Part shown: positions 50,340-63,516 of the stretch, piece by piece
How the letters are laid out: each line of letters opens with the position of its first letter
How positions within the stretch are numbered: the stretch's first letter is position 1
Source of the DNA: Paramecium sonneborni
Lineage: Eukaryota; Ciliophora; Oligohymenophorea; Peniculida; Parameciidae
Direction: 5' to 3'
Assembly: GCA_905182985.1 (NCBI GenBank)
Contig: CAJJDN010000107.1
Coordinates: 321,519-385,518, forward strand
DNA: 64,000 nt
Translations under genes and position numbers: made by a program
Notes under the pieces: model-generated
Database searches by the model: none
What the model was told of the DNA's origin: nothing
What the model saw: only the letters and a program-made list of their open reading frames with translations

Positions 50340-53036
50340 AAATAGAAATTAAGATCATAAATTCTTTTTTCAGTAATATCTATATTTTGGGCGAATATTT
50401 ATTTTTGAATTTCAATTAATTCTTTATTTTTCAATAAATTTCTAACTCTCTAATCTTTCTCAAATACCCATGTATATTGAATATATTGAATTATATTAAC
50501 ATTATTCTTAAATACTGTATTAAAGTCTTATTAAAATTGTAAATTAATCCTTCTCTTATTTTATAATCAGGTTTAAGATTAATTAAATTTAAAAGCTTAT
50601 CTTTTGTTTCCTAATGTGCCGTTTTTATATCCTACCAAATTGAATTTTTAACTTTATCAATTTTCCCTCTTTTTGTTTTTTAACAGTTAGATAGAGATGA
50701 AAAGAATGATAAAAAGTCTATTCACTTGAGATTTATAAGTTTATTGTTATTTTATTTAACTTCCTCAAATAAACTATGATTTATAATTTTTATTTAAGTC
50801 TTTATTTGTTCATTAAAATAATTATTTCTCCTATTATTTAATTCTTAGATTCCTTTTCAATTAGACAATAATTAAAAGTGAGATCTTATTAATGAATAAA
50901 GTCTATCCCAAAATTAATTACAATTCCTAATCATTTTTAATTTCATTCATTTTAACTAATTTAATTATTTTCTCGTTTCCATTATCATTTTTTTTGATTT
51001 TACCCTCATATAGTGATTTAAGTATTGTTAATTATTCTATTTCTTTAGAGTTATTTAAAATTTAAACAATAGTGTATTGTGGCTCTACAAAAAAATGTGA
51101 AATGTCATGACTTAGCGTCTTAACGTTGAATTTTTTGGACTCTTACTTAATGATACCAAAGTCAGACTATATTTAAGCAATTAAAATTTTACAGTATTTA
51201 ATTTAATTTTATTAAATCAAGATATTCTTAACAAATAATTTAAAACCTTAACCTCTAAATTAATTAGATTATCCTTTCTTACTTAAATAATTTTATAAGT
51301 TGTTTATGAATTATGTTTATATCAGAGCTTTGTAATATGAAAAATTACTTTAATAATTATAATATTTTTAAACTAAACTTACAATCAATTAATTGTTGGT
51401 GTGCATTATTTAATGTTTATAATTCAGAATCAAATAATTTAAGCTTATTTAAAAATTTGTCTTAATTTTTTTATATAATTAATAAATCCAACCTCCATTA
51501 CAATTAAATTTAATTATATTTAGAATATTTTCATCTTCTACTTCTATTTTAAATTATTTAATTCTTTTTAAATAAAATCTAAAAAATTTTCTTTATACGA
51601 AATTAGATTTTGAGCAAATTAATGAAACGAAGTTTCGAATTCTTAGAAAATCTTCTCGAAGTTTTCGATCTCAAATAATTTTTTTATTTATTCTAAGTTT
51701 ATTCTCTAAAAATAGACTAAAATCATAAATTGTACTAAAAATTCAACAGCTATAAAATATAATCTTAAATTTAATTACTAAGTTTGAAATTTTCAATTTT
51801 AACAAAATTTTTTTCAAATTAGCAAAAATTTTTTAAGTTTTTTTTTGATCTAAAATTTATTTGAGTAAGGAATAAGATAATTCAATTTCACAGCTTCAAA
51901 TTTTGATAATTCATTAATATGATTAGTCAAAATGATCAATTTTTTTTAAATTTCGAAGAACTGCTTTTATAACCCCTATTAATCATTTAGAAATATTTAT
52001 ATTGAAAAATAATTTGGTTCTTTAAATTAATTAATAAAAGATTAAATGATTTCTTGATGAATTGATATGATTTGATCTTTCTGAGATAACAAATTATTAT
52101 CATAGTTTTCTTATTTGTTTTAATTTTCCTTATTAAATATGAATTATTTATTTAATATTTTGATTAAAATCTCCTTTCAAAAGAAATTAAGAAAATAATA
52201 AAAGCTTTTTTTTACTATAAAATTCCAATTCATCATTAAATTCACAATTATGCAATTGTTTTTCTTTTTTTTACAATAAATTCATAATTTCTTGATTTTT
52301 ATTATATGAAACACAATGTATTTTATAAGCAAATTCAAAATATTTGTTTTTTATTTGGATTAATCAATAATTGGTCTATACACAATAATATCAGTAATCA
52401 TTTATATCCAACTAAAATGTATAAACCAATTGTCAGAAACAATTATGTATTATGAAAAGATATCTTTTAATTATGATATTTATTTATAAGTTTCAAATTC
52501 TAATAATTTTGTATAAATAATCTTTATGCTCTTCTAATTTCTGGATTATTAAGTTAAATACACATAATTCTTAGATTACAAATCTGTAAAACTTAATAAC
52601 GTAGGAACCCAGAATTACTTAGATAATCTATGAGCACTGCCAATAAAATATCAAATTTTCTTTTCACTTATCCACAAATATTGCTATCTATTTTTTCATC
52701 AATACAATAATAATTCAAGTGTTTTCTATTATGCATTTACCATTATATTTTTTTAATCACTTCATATCTCTTATTTATATCACCTAAGAATATTGCTTCT
52801 TCTACCATAAGTTTTAGACAATCATTAAGATTTAAATGAAAATTTTAAGGTAATTATTCTTTTGTATCTAGTTTTCATCTAATTATTAATGTTATTAGAT
52901 ATCCTTTTTTTACTTTTGATATCCCACATCCTCCTCCTCTCAATTTACTTAGATGGCTAATTGGAATTCGTTCATTATATTAATCATAATTATCTAAGGT
53001 TTCTGTAATTAATGAAGCATTTATATCCATCTTCAT
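50340..53036 (-). CDS. Unrecognised gene, split by the assembly overlap
   Basis: ATG at 53036-53034 starts MKMDINASLITETLDNYDQY, followed by ISHLSKLRGGGCGISKVKKG. Coding-like blocks then continue through several frame changes that look like short introns: CLKLMVEEAIFLGDINKRYE, KKIQWQMHNRKHLNYYCIDE, KQLHNCEFNDELEFYSKKKL, NCNGGWIYQLYKKIKTNFQI, then nearer the 3' end DISHFFVEPQYTIVQILNNS and VKKQKEGKIDKVKNSIWQDI. The protein looks soluble and helical; I recognise no domain. The 3' end (about 50340) is not resolved because the frame stays open further on, and the splice sites are provisional. The 5' half (from 51329) is repeated exactly as the right-hand copy 53441-55551. It may be intact or partly damaged. 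Confidence 0.5.
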
Positions 53037-53439
53037 AATAAAAATATTTTAAAGTAAAAGCTATTTCTATTTTAATTAATTATATCTAAAGAAAAAAAAG
53101 TTTAGTTATAAATACAAAATTCGTTAATTTAAAACTAAATGAATTAATATTAATTAAAAATGCTTAAATATTATTGATGAACAGTAATTATTGAAATCTC
53201 AGAAAATTATGAGTTCCTTGCTAATATTTTATAAATAGTCAGATTAAACAAAATCTAGATTCAAATAATAAAAAAAATTTTTTAATAAATAAACAATATT
53301 AATACAAGTAATAAAGACTTGTAATAAAATATATTTTGATTTAGATGAAATATTAGTCCTTATAAGTAATCATTATAATAAACCAACCAACTGATATTAG
53401 GTAAATATATTAAACGAATAATCAGTTACGATCCAGCGA
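51329..53439. repeat. Unmerged contig overlap 2, left copy (2,111 bp)
   Basis: Starts TTTGTAATATGAAAAATTAC and ends ...GATCCAGCGA just before the N at 53440. The same 2,111 bases follow the N at 53441-55551. It spans the 5' half of the unrecognised minus-strand gene. Confidence 0.92.
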
Positions 53440-53440
53440 N

Positions 53441-55551
53441 TTTGTAATATGAAAAATTACTTTAATAATTATAATATTTTTAAACTAAACTTACAATCAA
53501 TTAATTGTTGGTGTGCATTATTTAATGTTTATAATTCAGAATCAAATAATTTAAGCTTATTTAAAAATTTGTCTTAATTTTTTTATATAATTAATAAATC
53601 CAACCTCCATTACAATTAAATTTAATTATATTTAGAATATTTTCATCTTCTACTTCTATTTTAAATTATTTAATTCTTTTTAAATAAAATCTAAAAAATT
53701 TTCTTTATACGAAATTAGATTTTGAGCAAATTAATGAAACGAAGTTTCGAATTCTTAGAAAATCTTCTCGAAGTTTTCGATCTCAAATAATTTTTTTATT
53801 TATTCTAAGTTTATTCTCTAAAAATAGACTAAAATCATAAATTGTACTAAAAATTCAACAGCTATAAAATATAATCTTAAATTTAATTACTAAGTTTGAA
53901 ATTTTCAATTTTAACAAAATTTTTTTCAAATTAGCAAAAATTTTTTAAGTTTTTTTTTGATCTAAAATTTATTTGAGTAAGGAATAAGATAATTCAATTT
54001 CACAGCTTCAAATTTTGATAATTCATTAATATGATTAGTCAAAATGATCAATTTTTTTTAAATTTCGAAGAACTGCTTTTATAACCCCTATTAATCATTT
54101 AGAAATATTTATATTGAAAAATAATTTGGTTCTTTAAATTAATTAATAAAAGATTAAATGATTTCTTGATGAATTGATATGATTTGATCTTTCTGAGATA
54201 ACAAATTATTATCATAGTTTTCTTATTTGTTTTAATTTTCCTTATTAAATATGAATTATTTATTTAATATTTTGATTAAAATCTCCTTTCAAAAGAAATT
54301 AAGAAAATAATAAAAGCTTTTTTTTACTATAAAATTCCAATTCATCATTAAATTCACAATTATGCAATTGTTTTTCTTTTTTTTACAATAAATTCATAAT
54401 TTCTTGATTTTTATTATATGAAACACAATGTATTTTATAAGCAAATTCAAAATATTTGTTTTTTATTTGGATTAATCAATAATTGGTCTATACACAATAA
54501 TATCAGTAATCATTTATATCCAACTAAAATGTATAAACCAATTGTCAGAAACAATTATGTATTATGAAAAGATATCTTTTAATTATGATATTTATTTATA
54601 AGTTTCAAATTCTAATAATTTTGTATAAATAATCTTTATGCTCTTCTAATTTCTGGATTATTAAGTTAAATACACATAATTCTTAGATTACAAATCTGTA
54701 AAACTTAATAACGTAGGAACCCAGAATTACTTAGATAATCTATGAGCACTGCCAATAAAATATCAAATTTTCTTTTCACTTATCCACAAATATTGCTATC
54801 TATTTTTTCATCAATACAATAATAATTCAAGTGTTTTCTATTATGCATTTACCATTATATTTTTTTAATCACTTCATATCTCTTATTTATATCACCTAAG
54901 AATATTGCTTCTTCTACCATAAGTTTTAGACAATCATTAAGATTTAAATGAAAATTTTAAGGTAATTATTCTTTTGTATCTAGTTTTCATCTAATTATTA
55001 ATGTTATTAGATATCCTTTTTTTACTTTTGATATCCCACATCCTCCTCCTCTCAATTTACTTAGATGGCTAATTGGAATTCGTTCATTATATTAATCATA
55101 ATTATCTAAGGTTTCTGTAATTAATGAAGCATTTATATCCATCTTCATAATAAAAATATTTTAAAGTAAAAGCTATTTCTATTTTAATTAATTATATCTA
55201 AAGAAAAAAAAGTTTAGTTATAAATACAAAATTCGTTAATTTAAAACTAAATGAATTAATATTAATTAAAAATGCTTAAATATTATTGATGAACAGTAAT
55301 TATTGAAATCTCAGAAAATTATGAGTTCCTTGCTAATATTTTATAAATAGTCAGATTAAACAAAATCTAGATTCAAATAATAAAAAAAATTTTTTAATAA
55401 ATAAACAATATTAATACAAGTAATAAAGACTTGTAATAAAATATATTTTGATTTAGATGAAATATTAGTCCTTATAAGTAATCATTATAATAAACCAACC
55501 AACTGATATTAGGTAAATATATTAAACGAATAATCAGTTACGATCCAGCGA
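53441..55551. repeat. Unmerged contig overlap 2, right copy (2,111 bp)
   Basis: Exact copy of 51329-53439. It contains a second start (55148-55146) of the unrecognised minus-strand gene, which would be truncated at the N. This is expected for an assembly overlap and should not be counted as a second gene. Confidence 0.92.
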
Positions 55552-56533
55552 GGATTTATGAGGTTAATTAAATCTTTAATTGATGGAGTTAAAATGATTA
55601 TTTTCACTTTTTAACATCAATTTAATAATCATTATGAGTATGAAAATAAATTAATTTCTATAATTTTTTTTGAAATGTTTTAAAGTTATTAAAAATTTCA
55701 GAGAAGACTTTTAAATTAATCATAGGAAATGTTAAAATTTCGAATTGAAAGAAAAAAATAAATCGATTTGAAAGAGCTGAAGTAATTATTTAGATGCTTC
55801 TTTAAGAAAGCACAGAATATGAACTTTTTAAAGGAAATTCCTAATAAATTTAAGGGATAAAAGAAATATAATTAAAGCTAATTCTATAAGAAGGACCAGC
55901 AATAAAAAGGCAATAATCAAGTGATATGAATAAAAGATAAACAATGAGATAATATTTTGGAAGATATTTGAAGTTTGATTTGTCTTTTATTCCTCTGTTC
56001 AACTATTTTAAGTAATTAGGGAATCAAAATAAAATTTAATAACGTCGAATGGATACGATTCAATTTCAGTTGTCATAACAAATAATCTATAATTTTAAGA
56101 AATTTTTTCACAGCGGAAGTATACTTTTTATCAAAGAGAAGATTAAGGATTTATAGATAGATGAAATTCTTTTAATTTGAAATTTCATTAAAGACTATAA
56201 ATGTTTAGAATTTTATAAATATTCAACAATAAATTATTTACAAAAACTTTGCAAAAGGATATAATTACACAATTTTTTAGAATAATAATTAATAGAATTT
56301 TATAATTAAAGTTAAAAATTAAAGCTTGAAATACAGATGAATAGTAGGTTCAGCATAAATATCAAAATTATTTTAATTTTGGTTTATTTTGGAATTTTCC
56401 TTTACGATTTTATCAATATTTGATATTTAAGATAATTACAAATCGCGATATCAATTTTTGAATTTTTTGGTTTGTAAACTCATAAAATATTTTAATAAAA
56501 TTTGTTTTTTAGAAGAAATAAAATTATTGTAAC
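55407..56533. repeat. Unmerged contig overlap 3, left copy (1,127 bp)
   Basis: Starts AATATTAATACAAGTAATAAAG and ends at the N at 56534. The first 1,127 bases after it (56535-57661) repeat it exactly. Its first 145 bases also overlap the right copy of overlap 2, so three contig ends chain together here. Confidence 0.92.
55558..56475 (+). pseudogene. Damaged gene, helical protein with C-terminal membrane span
   Basis: ATG at 55558 starts RLIKSLIDGVKMIIFTFQHQ, and 120 coding-like codons follow (FKKAQNMNFLKEIPNKFKGQ). A frame change then leads to MRQYFGRYLKFDLSFIPLFN and KKFFHSGSILFIKEKIKDLQ. An in-frame TGA is followed by coding-like DYKCLEFYKYSTINYLQKLC and a terminal hydrophobic helix (IKIILILVYFGIFLYDFINI). 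No GT...AG segment fixes either break, so there are at least two lesions. The family is not recognised. The same sequence recurs after the N at 56686-57603 because of overlap 3. Confidence 0.48.
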
Positions 56534-56534
56534 N

Positions 56535-57661
56535 AATATTAATACAAGTAATAAAGACTTGTAATAAAATATATTTTGATTTAGATGAAATATTAGTCCT
56601 TATAAGTAATCATTATAATAAACCAACCAACTGATATTAGGTAAATATATTAAACGAATAATCAGTTACGATCCAGCGAGGATTTATGAGGTTAATTAAA
56701 TCTTTAATTGATGGAGTTAAAATGATTATTTTCACTTTTTAACATCAATTTAATAATCATTATGAGTATGAAAATAAATTAATTTCTATAATTTTTTTTG
56801 AAATGTTTTAAAGTTATTAAAAATTTCAGAGAAGACTTTTAAATTAATCATAGGAAATGTTAAAATTTCGAATTGAAAGAAAAAAATAAATCGATTTGAA
56901 AGAGCTGAAGTAATTATTTAGATGCTTCTTTAAGAAAGCACAGAATATGAACTTTTTAAAGGAAATTCCTAATAAATTTAAGGGATAAAAGAAATATAAT
57001 TAAAGCTAATTCTATAAGAAGGACCAGCAATAAAAAGGCAATAATCAAGTGATATGAATAAAAGATAAACAATGAGATAATATTTTGGAAGATATTTGAA
57101 GTTTGATTTGTCTTTTATTCCTCTGTTCAACTATTTTAAGTAATTAGGGAATCAAAATAAAATTTAATAACGTCGAATGGATACGATTCAATTTCAGTTG
57201 TCATAACAAATAATCTATAATTTTAAGAAATTTTTTCACAGCGGAAGTATACTTTTTATCAAAGAGAAGATTAAGGATTTATAGATAGATGAAATTCTTT
57301 TAATTTGAAATTTCATTAAAGACTATAAATGTTTAGAATTTTATAAATATTCAACAATAAATTATTTACAAAAACTTTGCAAAAGGATATAATTACACAA
57401 TTTTTTAGAATAATAATTAATAGAATTTTATAATTAAAGTTAAAAATTAAAGCTTGAAATACAGATGAATAGTAGGTTCAGCATAAATATCAAAATTATT
57501 TTAATTTTGGTTTATTTTGGAATTTTCCTTTACGATTTTATCAATATTTGATATTTAAGATAATTACAAATCGCGATATCAATTTTTGAATTTTTTGGTT
57601 TGTAAACTCATAAAATATTTTAATAAAATTTGTTTTTTAGAAGAAATAAAATTATTGTAAC
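56535..57661. repeat. Unmerged contig overlap 3, right copy (1,127 bp)
   Basis: Exact copy of 55407-56533, including the damaged plus-strand gene. Unique sequence resumes at 57662. Confidence 0.92.
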
Positions 57662-58339
57662 AATTTTGTGATACTTAATAACTCGATCAAAATGAAAATT
57701 AAAAAATTAAAAATAAAATGAAAAATCTAAATTCTTATGGTTTTTAAGGAATTTAGTCTCAGTGAATTTGGGCACCTGAGTGTCATTTATTAGGGAATAG
57801 ATGATCGAATGGATTTGCACTCGATCTTACAGAAAATATATTTTTATCTTCAAAAATTATTTTTTCTTATTTAAAAATATTCATGTGTAAAAACAATTTT
57901 TTACAAGATCTTATAATTTTATATTATCATTTCGTTTTTTATGAGATTTATTTTCATGTTAGAAATTCACAAGTGTAATTTGCAATGGATCAATAAAATA
58001 CCAATTATTATTTCTTAGCATTTTTTTAACGAAGCAATTTTATATTCCATCTATCAATTTAATATTTTAAATTTGAATATGAATTTAACAGAAAATATAA
58101 CATTTTTTTGTTTAAAAGTTGTAATAATAGCTGGCACCATAAGCTCTTAAACTTTTTTTTTTCACTAACTAATTTTTTGTATAAAATTCCCTTAAACTTA
58201 ATTTATTGCCATAGTTGTATTCATCTAACAATCGGAATTGTAATTTTTTAACTCAAATTTCTTTAAGTATACTAACAACTTAAATATTAGAATATCCTAA
58301 AACGTAGTTTTTTATTGATCAAAAAATTTAAAGGAAGGT
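57662..58339. other. Subtelomeric intergenic DNA
   Basis: About 680 bp of AT-rich DNA with no gene I can support. One small imperfect stem (CTCAGTG...CCTGAG near 57760) was noted but is too short to call. Confidence 0.4.
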
Positions 58340-58399
58340 AGATGAGATATTCAATATATAATTATATGACAATAATATCAAAGTTAGTGGTGATGGTCT

Positions 58400-58590
58400 T
58401 TTGGTGAGGAAGGCTATTGTTAGATAAAGATCGGGAATTGGATAGAGTTAGATGAAAGGTTTCTTTGGAAATACAGAGTAATAGTTTATAAAGGTGAATT
58501 TAATATAAAAGGCATGAAAATTGGGACATGGGTGGATATGCATTTAAGAATGAATGAGAAAATAGGTGAAAAGAATTATGATAATTGAAA
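58400..58590 (+). pseudogene. Relic of a Paramecium KxGxW / YxGEY repeat protein
   Basis: One frame reads IGNWIELDERFLWKYRVIVY, then KGEFNIKGMKIGTWVDMHLR and MNEKIGEKNYDN before TGA. The alternation of 'KIGxWIELD' with 'YKGEYNxKGxKxGxW' is the repeat unit of a very large Paramecium protein family. Intact members have many such units; here only about two survive. Upstream units are out of frame (SGDGLLVRKAIV...), and there is no start. I read it as a decayed subtelomeric member of that family. Confidence 0.6.
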
Positions 58591-58639
58591 GCCAAATGAG
58601 TCAGACTTATATAAATCGATAAATGAAATAAATAAATAT

Positions 58640-59499
58640 TAAATAATTTCTATTGAGTTAAGCGAATAAAATTTAGAGTCTAAAATTTTTCGATTCGCAA
58701 AATAATAATCGTTCTCATTTATTCACATTTAGAATAAATAGTTAATTTGATATTGAATTAAAAAATTATATTTTAGAGAGAACTTGAATGAGGATATAAA
58801 TAATTTAATATGAATATCAACTTTTTATAATTATTTTAACATTTACTGAAACAATAAAATACTTTTTAACAAGAATAAAATTTATTTATTGTTGAATTAA
58901 TAATATCAAAATTTATTTCAATAGTAGTTATGTTTAAAGAATAAAAAAATAAATTCATTAAAATCAAATTTATATTTTGAGAATCTTTATTTCTAAAATT
59001 TCAATATGTGCTGCTTTTTAAAAATTATCTGATTATTTGAATATTAATTAGCTTTCATTTGTAACAAATGTCATTATTCACAAAATAAGTTTATTTTTGA
59101 AATGAATTCATCTTAAATAATTTAAAATATAGGTAAATAAAAGATTAATATGAAGTATAAATTTAAAGATTTATTTAATATTTTCATTAGAAATTTTCCT
59201 AATTTTCAGTAAGTTCGTGCTTATACTATAATAATCATTAATTATATGTTACTTGATATAACTCAAAAAAGGCATAAAGTATTAATTAATTTGTTATCCT
59301 CTTTAATATTTTCAAGAGTTTGCGTAAGTTTATATTTATTCTCTTTTGTATTTTGATCAAATATCCATTTTATTGAAACTTAACACTTTGTTATTTTAGA
59401 TATTTATTATTTTATTTAATAATTATAATGTGTTTGGATTCAAAGATTAATAAATAGAATTAGATATTAATTTTATATTATGAATAAATTATTAATGGA
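58640..59499. other. Subtelomeric intergenic DNA
   Basis: About 860 bp, very AT-rich, with dense TGA in all plus frames and no coding-like block on either strand that I can support. Confidence 0.4.
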
Positions 59500-62400
59500 T
59501 CATTCTAATAATAATTTATTATCCTAAACCTTATCCTTACTCTTCTTCCAACAATAGAATATAAGAAAACCAATGGTTAATATTCCAATAACAATTAAGA
59601 CAATAGCCCAAATAGGGAAATTATTTGAATCTTCATCATTAGGAGGTGTTGGAGGTTTTGGTTTATCTTCTGAAATAGTGATATTCAAATTTGCTTCAAG
59701 ACTTGAGATAGAATTATGCAAAGTTAAATGGATAATTTAATTAATTTGTTTTTCTGTAGTACAAACTTATGGAGACCTCTTTAATAAATAATGCTGTAAT
59801 TTTGTTTATTCTTCAGTTGAAGCCAATAAATGCAATATTTCATTTTATAAATAGATAAATGATTAAATTTAAAAAAAATCTCCAGGTTCTTCACCTGATG
59901 GGGTATTCAAATGGGCAATAGCGTATTTAGGATATTCAATACTGCTTTCAGTTTCTAAATCAAATAGCAATATTTCAAAATGATTATATGCCCAATAAAC
60001 CATTGATAGAATATTTTCATTTGTATATACTATAGGATAGATATTAACAATAATCCATCCTTCATATTATTAATAAACACCGTTCAATTCAAAATATTTG
60101 AGATCACATAATTTCTTTCCAGTGCAATCAAATTAAAATTTAAATGAAAATGTTGCTATATTATTGTATACAATTATTATTTCATCTTTTCTTAAAATTA
60201 GTCCCACACAGAATGAATTAATAGATACATATAATTTATTCTACTTTAAAATATCAACTATATCTAAAGCAAAATCCTAATTATCACTTGATGTTTTAGA
60301 AACTTCGAAATTATTAAAAAATGTGTTTCCTCTTAAATCCACAAAAATTACCTAATAGATATTATCTTTTAAATGCTAGAATTCAAGAAAAAATGGCTTT
60401 TAAAAAAGAGTAAATTCTTTGAATTATTCATATTCTGATACCATTAATGGATTTCCTTTAGTATCATAAACAAATATAGTTTGAACTGAATAGATAAAGA
60501 AATTATTTTTATCAATAAATACTTTATTAATACTTGTTGGGAATTGTAATTCATCTTTTAATAGATTGCAAATAGAATCCTAACATTATATAATTTTTAT
60601 GTAAATTAAAGTTCTTTTTTCTGCTTCAACATATATATTTTGATCTTGAATAAATAATAATTTGTTAATCTTATATGTATTTTAAATGGTAAACTCCTTT
60701 TTAGTCATATCAGACTTTTTGACTAAGATAATTTTATCCTCCATCAATTAAATTAACATTTCAGAATTCAATTCTTAAATAAATGGACTAAACTCTAAAG
60801 TTTCAATTTACTTTGATAATGTATTGATATACTTTATCTTTTCTTAATCTTTATTCTATGTTATATCAAATGCTTAACCACTATACCAAGATTAATCCAA
60901 ATTTAAACAATGGATCTAAGTACTATCTTATTTAAAAGTTAAATTTAGTGAATCCTTAGTCTAAAATAATGAAACCCCTCTATTAATTATTACAGCAGGA
61001 ATATTTAAATAAATAATTACATTTTATCTATCGTTTTTAACAGTCAAAATTAAACTTATTTCTTTAGAATACTAAATCTACTTATTACTGTCCTTTAATA
61101 TAGATTAAACAAAATTTTCTCCTGTGATATAATAATTTTATTGTAATTAATTATTAACAGTTACATCAGTAATAAAACAATAAGCATTAGAAATTGAGAA
61201 TTTAGCAGTTGATGTATATTCTAGACTTGCAAACATGGAATTAAAACTTGTTTCATCAATTTTATATATTAGTAGATTGTATTTTTCATTAGTTAAACTA
61301 ACTATATAAAATAGGTTTTACTATAGATTAACTTCTATTTATGTTAATCTAATAATAAAATTCTTATCAAATTTAATTTATTTCTCTAAGTAGATATTAT
61401 TTAAACTTTAAAAATTGAATACAGTTGCAATATATTCTTGTTCATCTTTTGTTTTGATCAATCTTGCAAAATGATTTTTTAAAATTATAAAATTTTTCTC
61501 ATTATAATTAATACTGATATCTGTTGTGAACCAAATTAAATTAAACTTCTACTATTCAAATGAGAATATTTTTAATTATCCGTTTTACTCCATAAAAAAA
61601 AGATTCTATTTAACTGGAGATGCATACATATCTCCTATAATATTTTTGGTTTGTAGCAATATTACATTATTTTCAACAGTTATTTCGTAGATTTTGATAG
61701 ATTGTTCCAAATTAACTAATAAATGATAACCATCAGTAACTATTTATTTAGGATTTTCATCTAAAATAATAGTTTTCAATAGATCAAATTTATTCTATTA
61801 ATAGTAAACACAATAAATATTAATAGTTGAACCTTATAGAATAGCTAAGAATATGGAATTATTATTAAACCACCAAAGTTATTTATCAGAGTCTTACAAT
61901 TATTCAAATTATCTTTTAACAAAAATGGATTGGCAATTTAATTTAAGTTTAGATAAAACTTCACAAGTGAATCCACTAATTTATTTATCATTATGCTATT
62001 AAATGATTTAGATATTTTAATTATTTAAATTTGATAATGATTTTCTATAAATAACATCTGATATATCACCTATGTTTAAGATTTCAAATGCTTAAAATTA
62101 TTCCACTTTTAAATTTAGTAAATCATGTTCTTTAAATTCAAATTTTAAATTTGATCCTTAAAAAATAGGGTTCAACTTAACATCCACATTATCCTGAAAA
62201 ATACTTTGAGCAATAAAAGATTAAGGTAATTAAGTGTAATATATTTATTTTGATTCATGACTAACAGCCATATAATAAATTTTGACGATACAATTTGTTT
62301 TTGATACAATATTAGTCATTCTATAAATTGTTTCAACAGGAAGAGTACCTGCTGAAAATTATAATTAATAATCTTTTTTCACAGCATATCTATAAAAATA

Positions 62401-63516
62401 TTCATCATCAATAATTAAGAATCCATCAGAATTTGAATGTATAGAGATTTAATATTTTATATCAGTTAAAATTGTTGAATAAAATCTATATAACTCTTAA
62501 GAATAAAGGGCTATAGATTTATCCGAAAACAATAAGATTGAACTTTTTAGTAAAAACACCTTATCTGTAGGCTTAGAATTTATTATTGAAGTTAATTTTT
62601 GGGAATTTATTGTTTTTGTGAAAAGCTACTTTTCTGAAAGAATTACATAAATATTTCTATAGACGTCTAAATCATATGAATAAACACTTGTTATCTACGT
62701 ATCAATACACCTAACCAATAACCACTAATCATCCTTATACTATAAAATAATTAACTCCCCAGATTCATTCATTATACTAATCCATCCATTTGTATGAGTT
62801 TAAAAATCTTTTATTTACAATTAGAAAGATTCTTCATTTAATAAGATTCTTAGAGAATCCTAGTCTAAGCTATTTATAAGTTAAAGAGTTAATTGTTTTT
62901 CTTCATAAAGTTCTAATTTATCTATAGTACCTCTGATTAGGTATGAGTCAATCATATCTAATTTTCTAAAAGAATCTTTTGGCTTCGCTATAGCCAAGTA
63001 AACTATAGGTGATTGATTAACTGTTAAAATACTAAAGTAATCTCCATTAGTATAAGAACATTCTATAATAACCAAAGTTCTCATCAAAACAATATCATAG
63101 CATGATGAATTTGCTCTACTTGTGCTTGGGAATACAGCATCTAAAAGAGGAAATGCAGAGTATTATTTTAAGTCATATTCGCAATAATAATTTCCTTCAC
63201 TAAAGCGTAGAATTGCCATTAAATGTTATGGTTCAATGCTTGTTGTTAATTTTAACATTTTAATCGAAATCGTTTAACCTTTCACCCTATGATTTGAAAT
63301 TTTTTCTATTTCTTATAAAGGAGATGTAATCGCTAAAAAATTTACTTCAGGCTAAAATGTGATCTAATCATAATCATTTTAAATGAAAATCTGAGACAAT
63401 GGAATATTTATTATTTCACTTGGAGTTGATGTTATGAAAAGTTAATTGTCCATTAAATTAGAACATTAATGTGTAAGTATAATAAGACAATTAAGGATTA
63501 GATGAATACTTTTCAT
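59500..63516 (-). CDS. Large single-pass type I membrane protein, intronless, family unknown
   Basis: 1,338 residues in one uninterrupted frame, ATG 63516-63514 to TGA 59502-59500; no intron is needed in 4 kb, which is rare in this window. The N-terminus (KSIHLILNCLIILTHQCSNL) is a plausible signal peptide. The ectodomain of about 1,280 residues is beta-rich and repetitive in feel, with recurring 'V/I-x-x-D-x-x-(Y/F)-x-I' strands. It may be a propeller or similar fold, but I recognise no defined domain. It is poor in Cys, unlike the Cys-periodic surface antigens of Paramecium. A Pro-rich juxtamembrane stretch (EDKPKPPTPPNDEDS) precedes one span (IWAIVLIVIGILTIGFLIFY) and a short basic tail ending KSKDKVQDNKLLLE. 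It is the last gene before the telomere and is transcribed away from it. A surface role is inferred. Confidence 0.85.

Noticed and set aside
47380..57661. Large direct repeats as transposon or segmental duplications
   Set aside because: Each repeat pair is exact and meets precisely at a single N; there are no terminal inverted repeats, target-site duplications or transposase. Assembly overlap explains all three.
57740..57840. Possible tRNA or structured RNA
   Set aside because: A small stem can be drawn but there is no cloverleaf, no T-loop consensus and no acceptor pairing.
59500..63516. Paramecium surface (immobilisation) antigen gene
   Set aside because: Those are Cys-rich with strict Cys periodicity and usually GPI-anchored; this protein is Cys-poor and has a transmembrane span.
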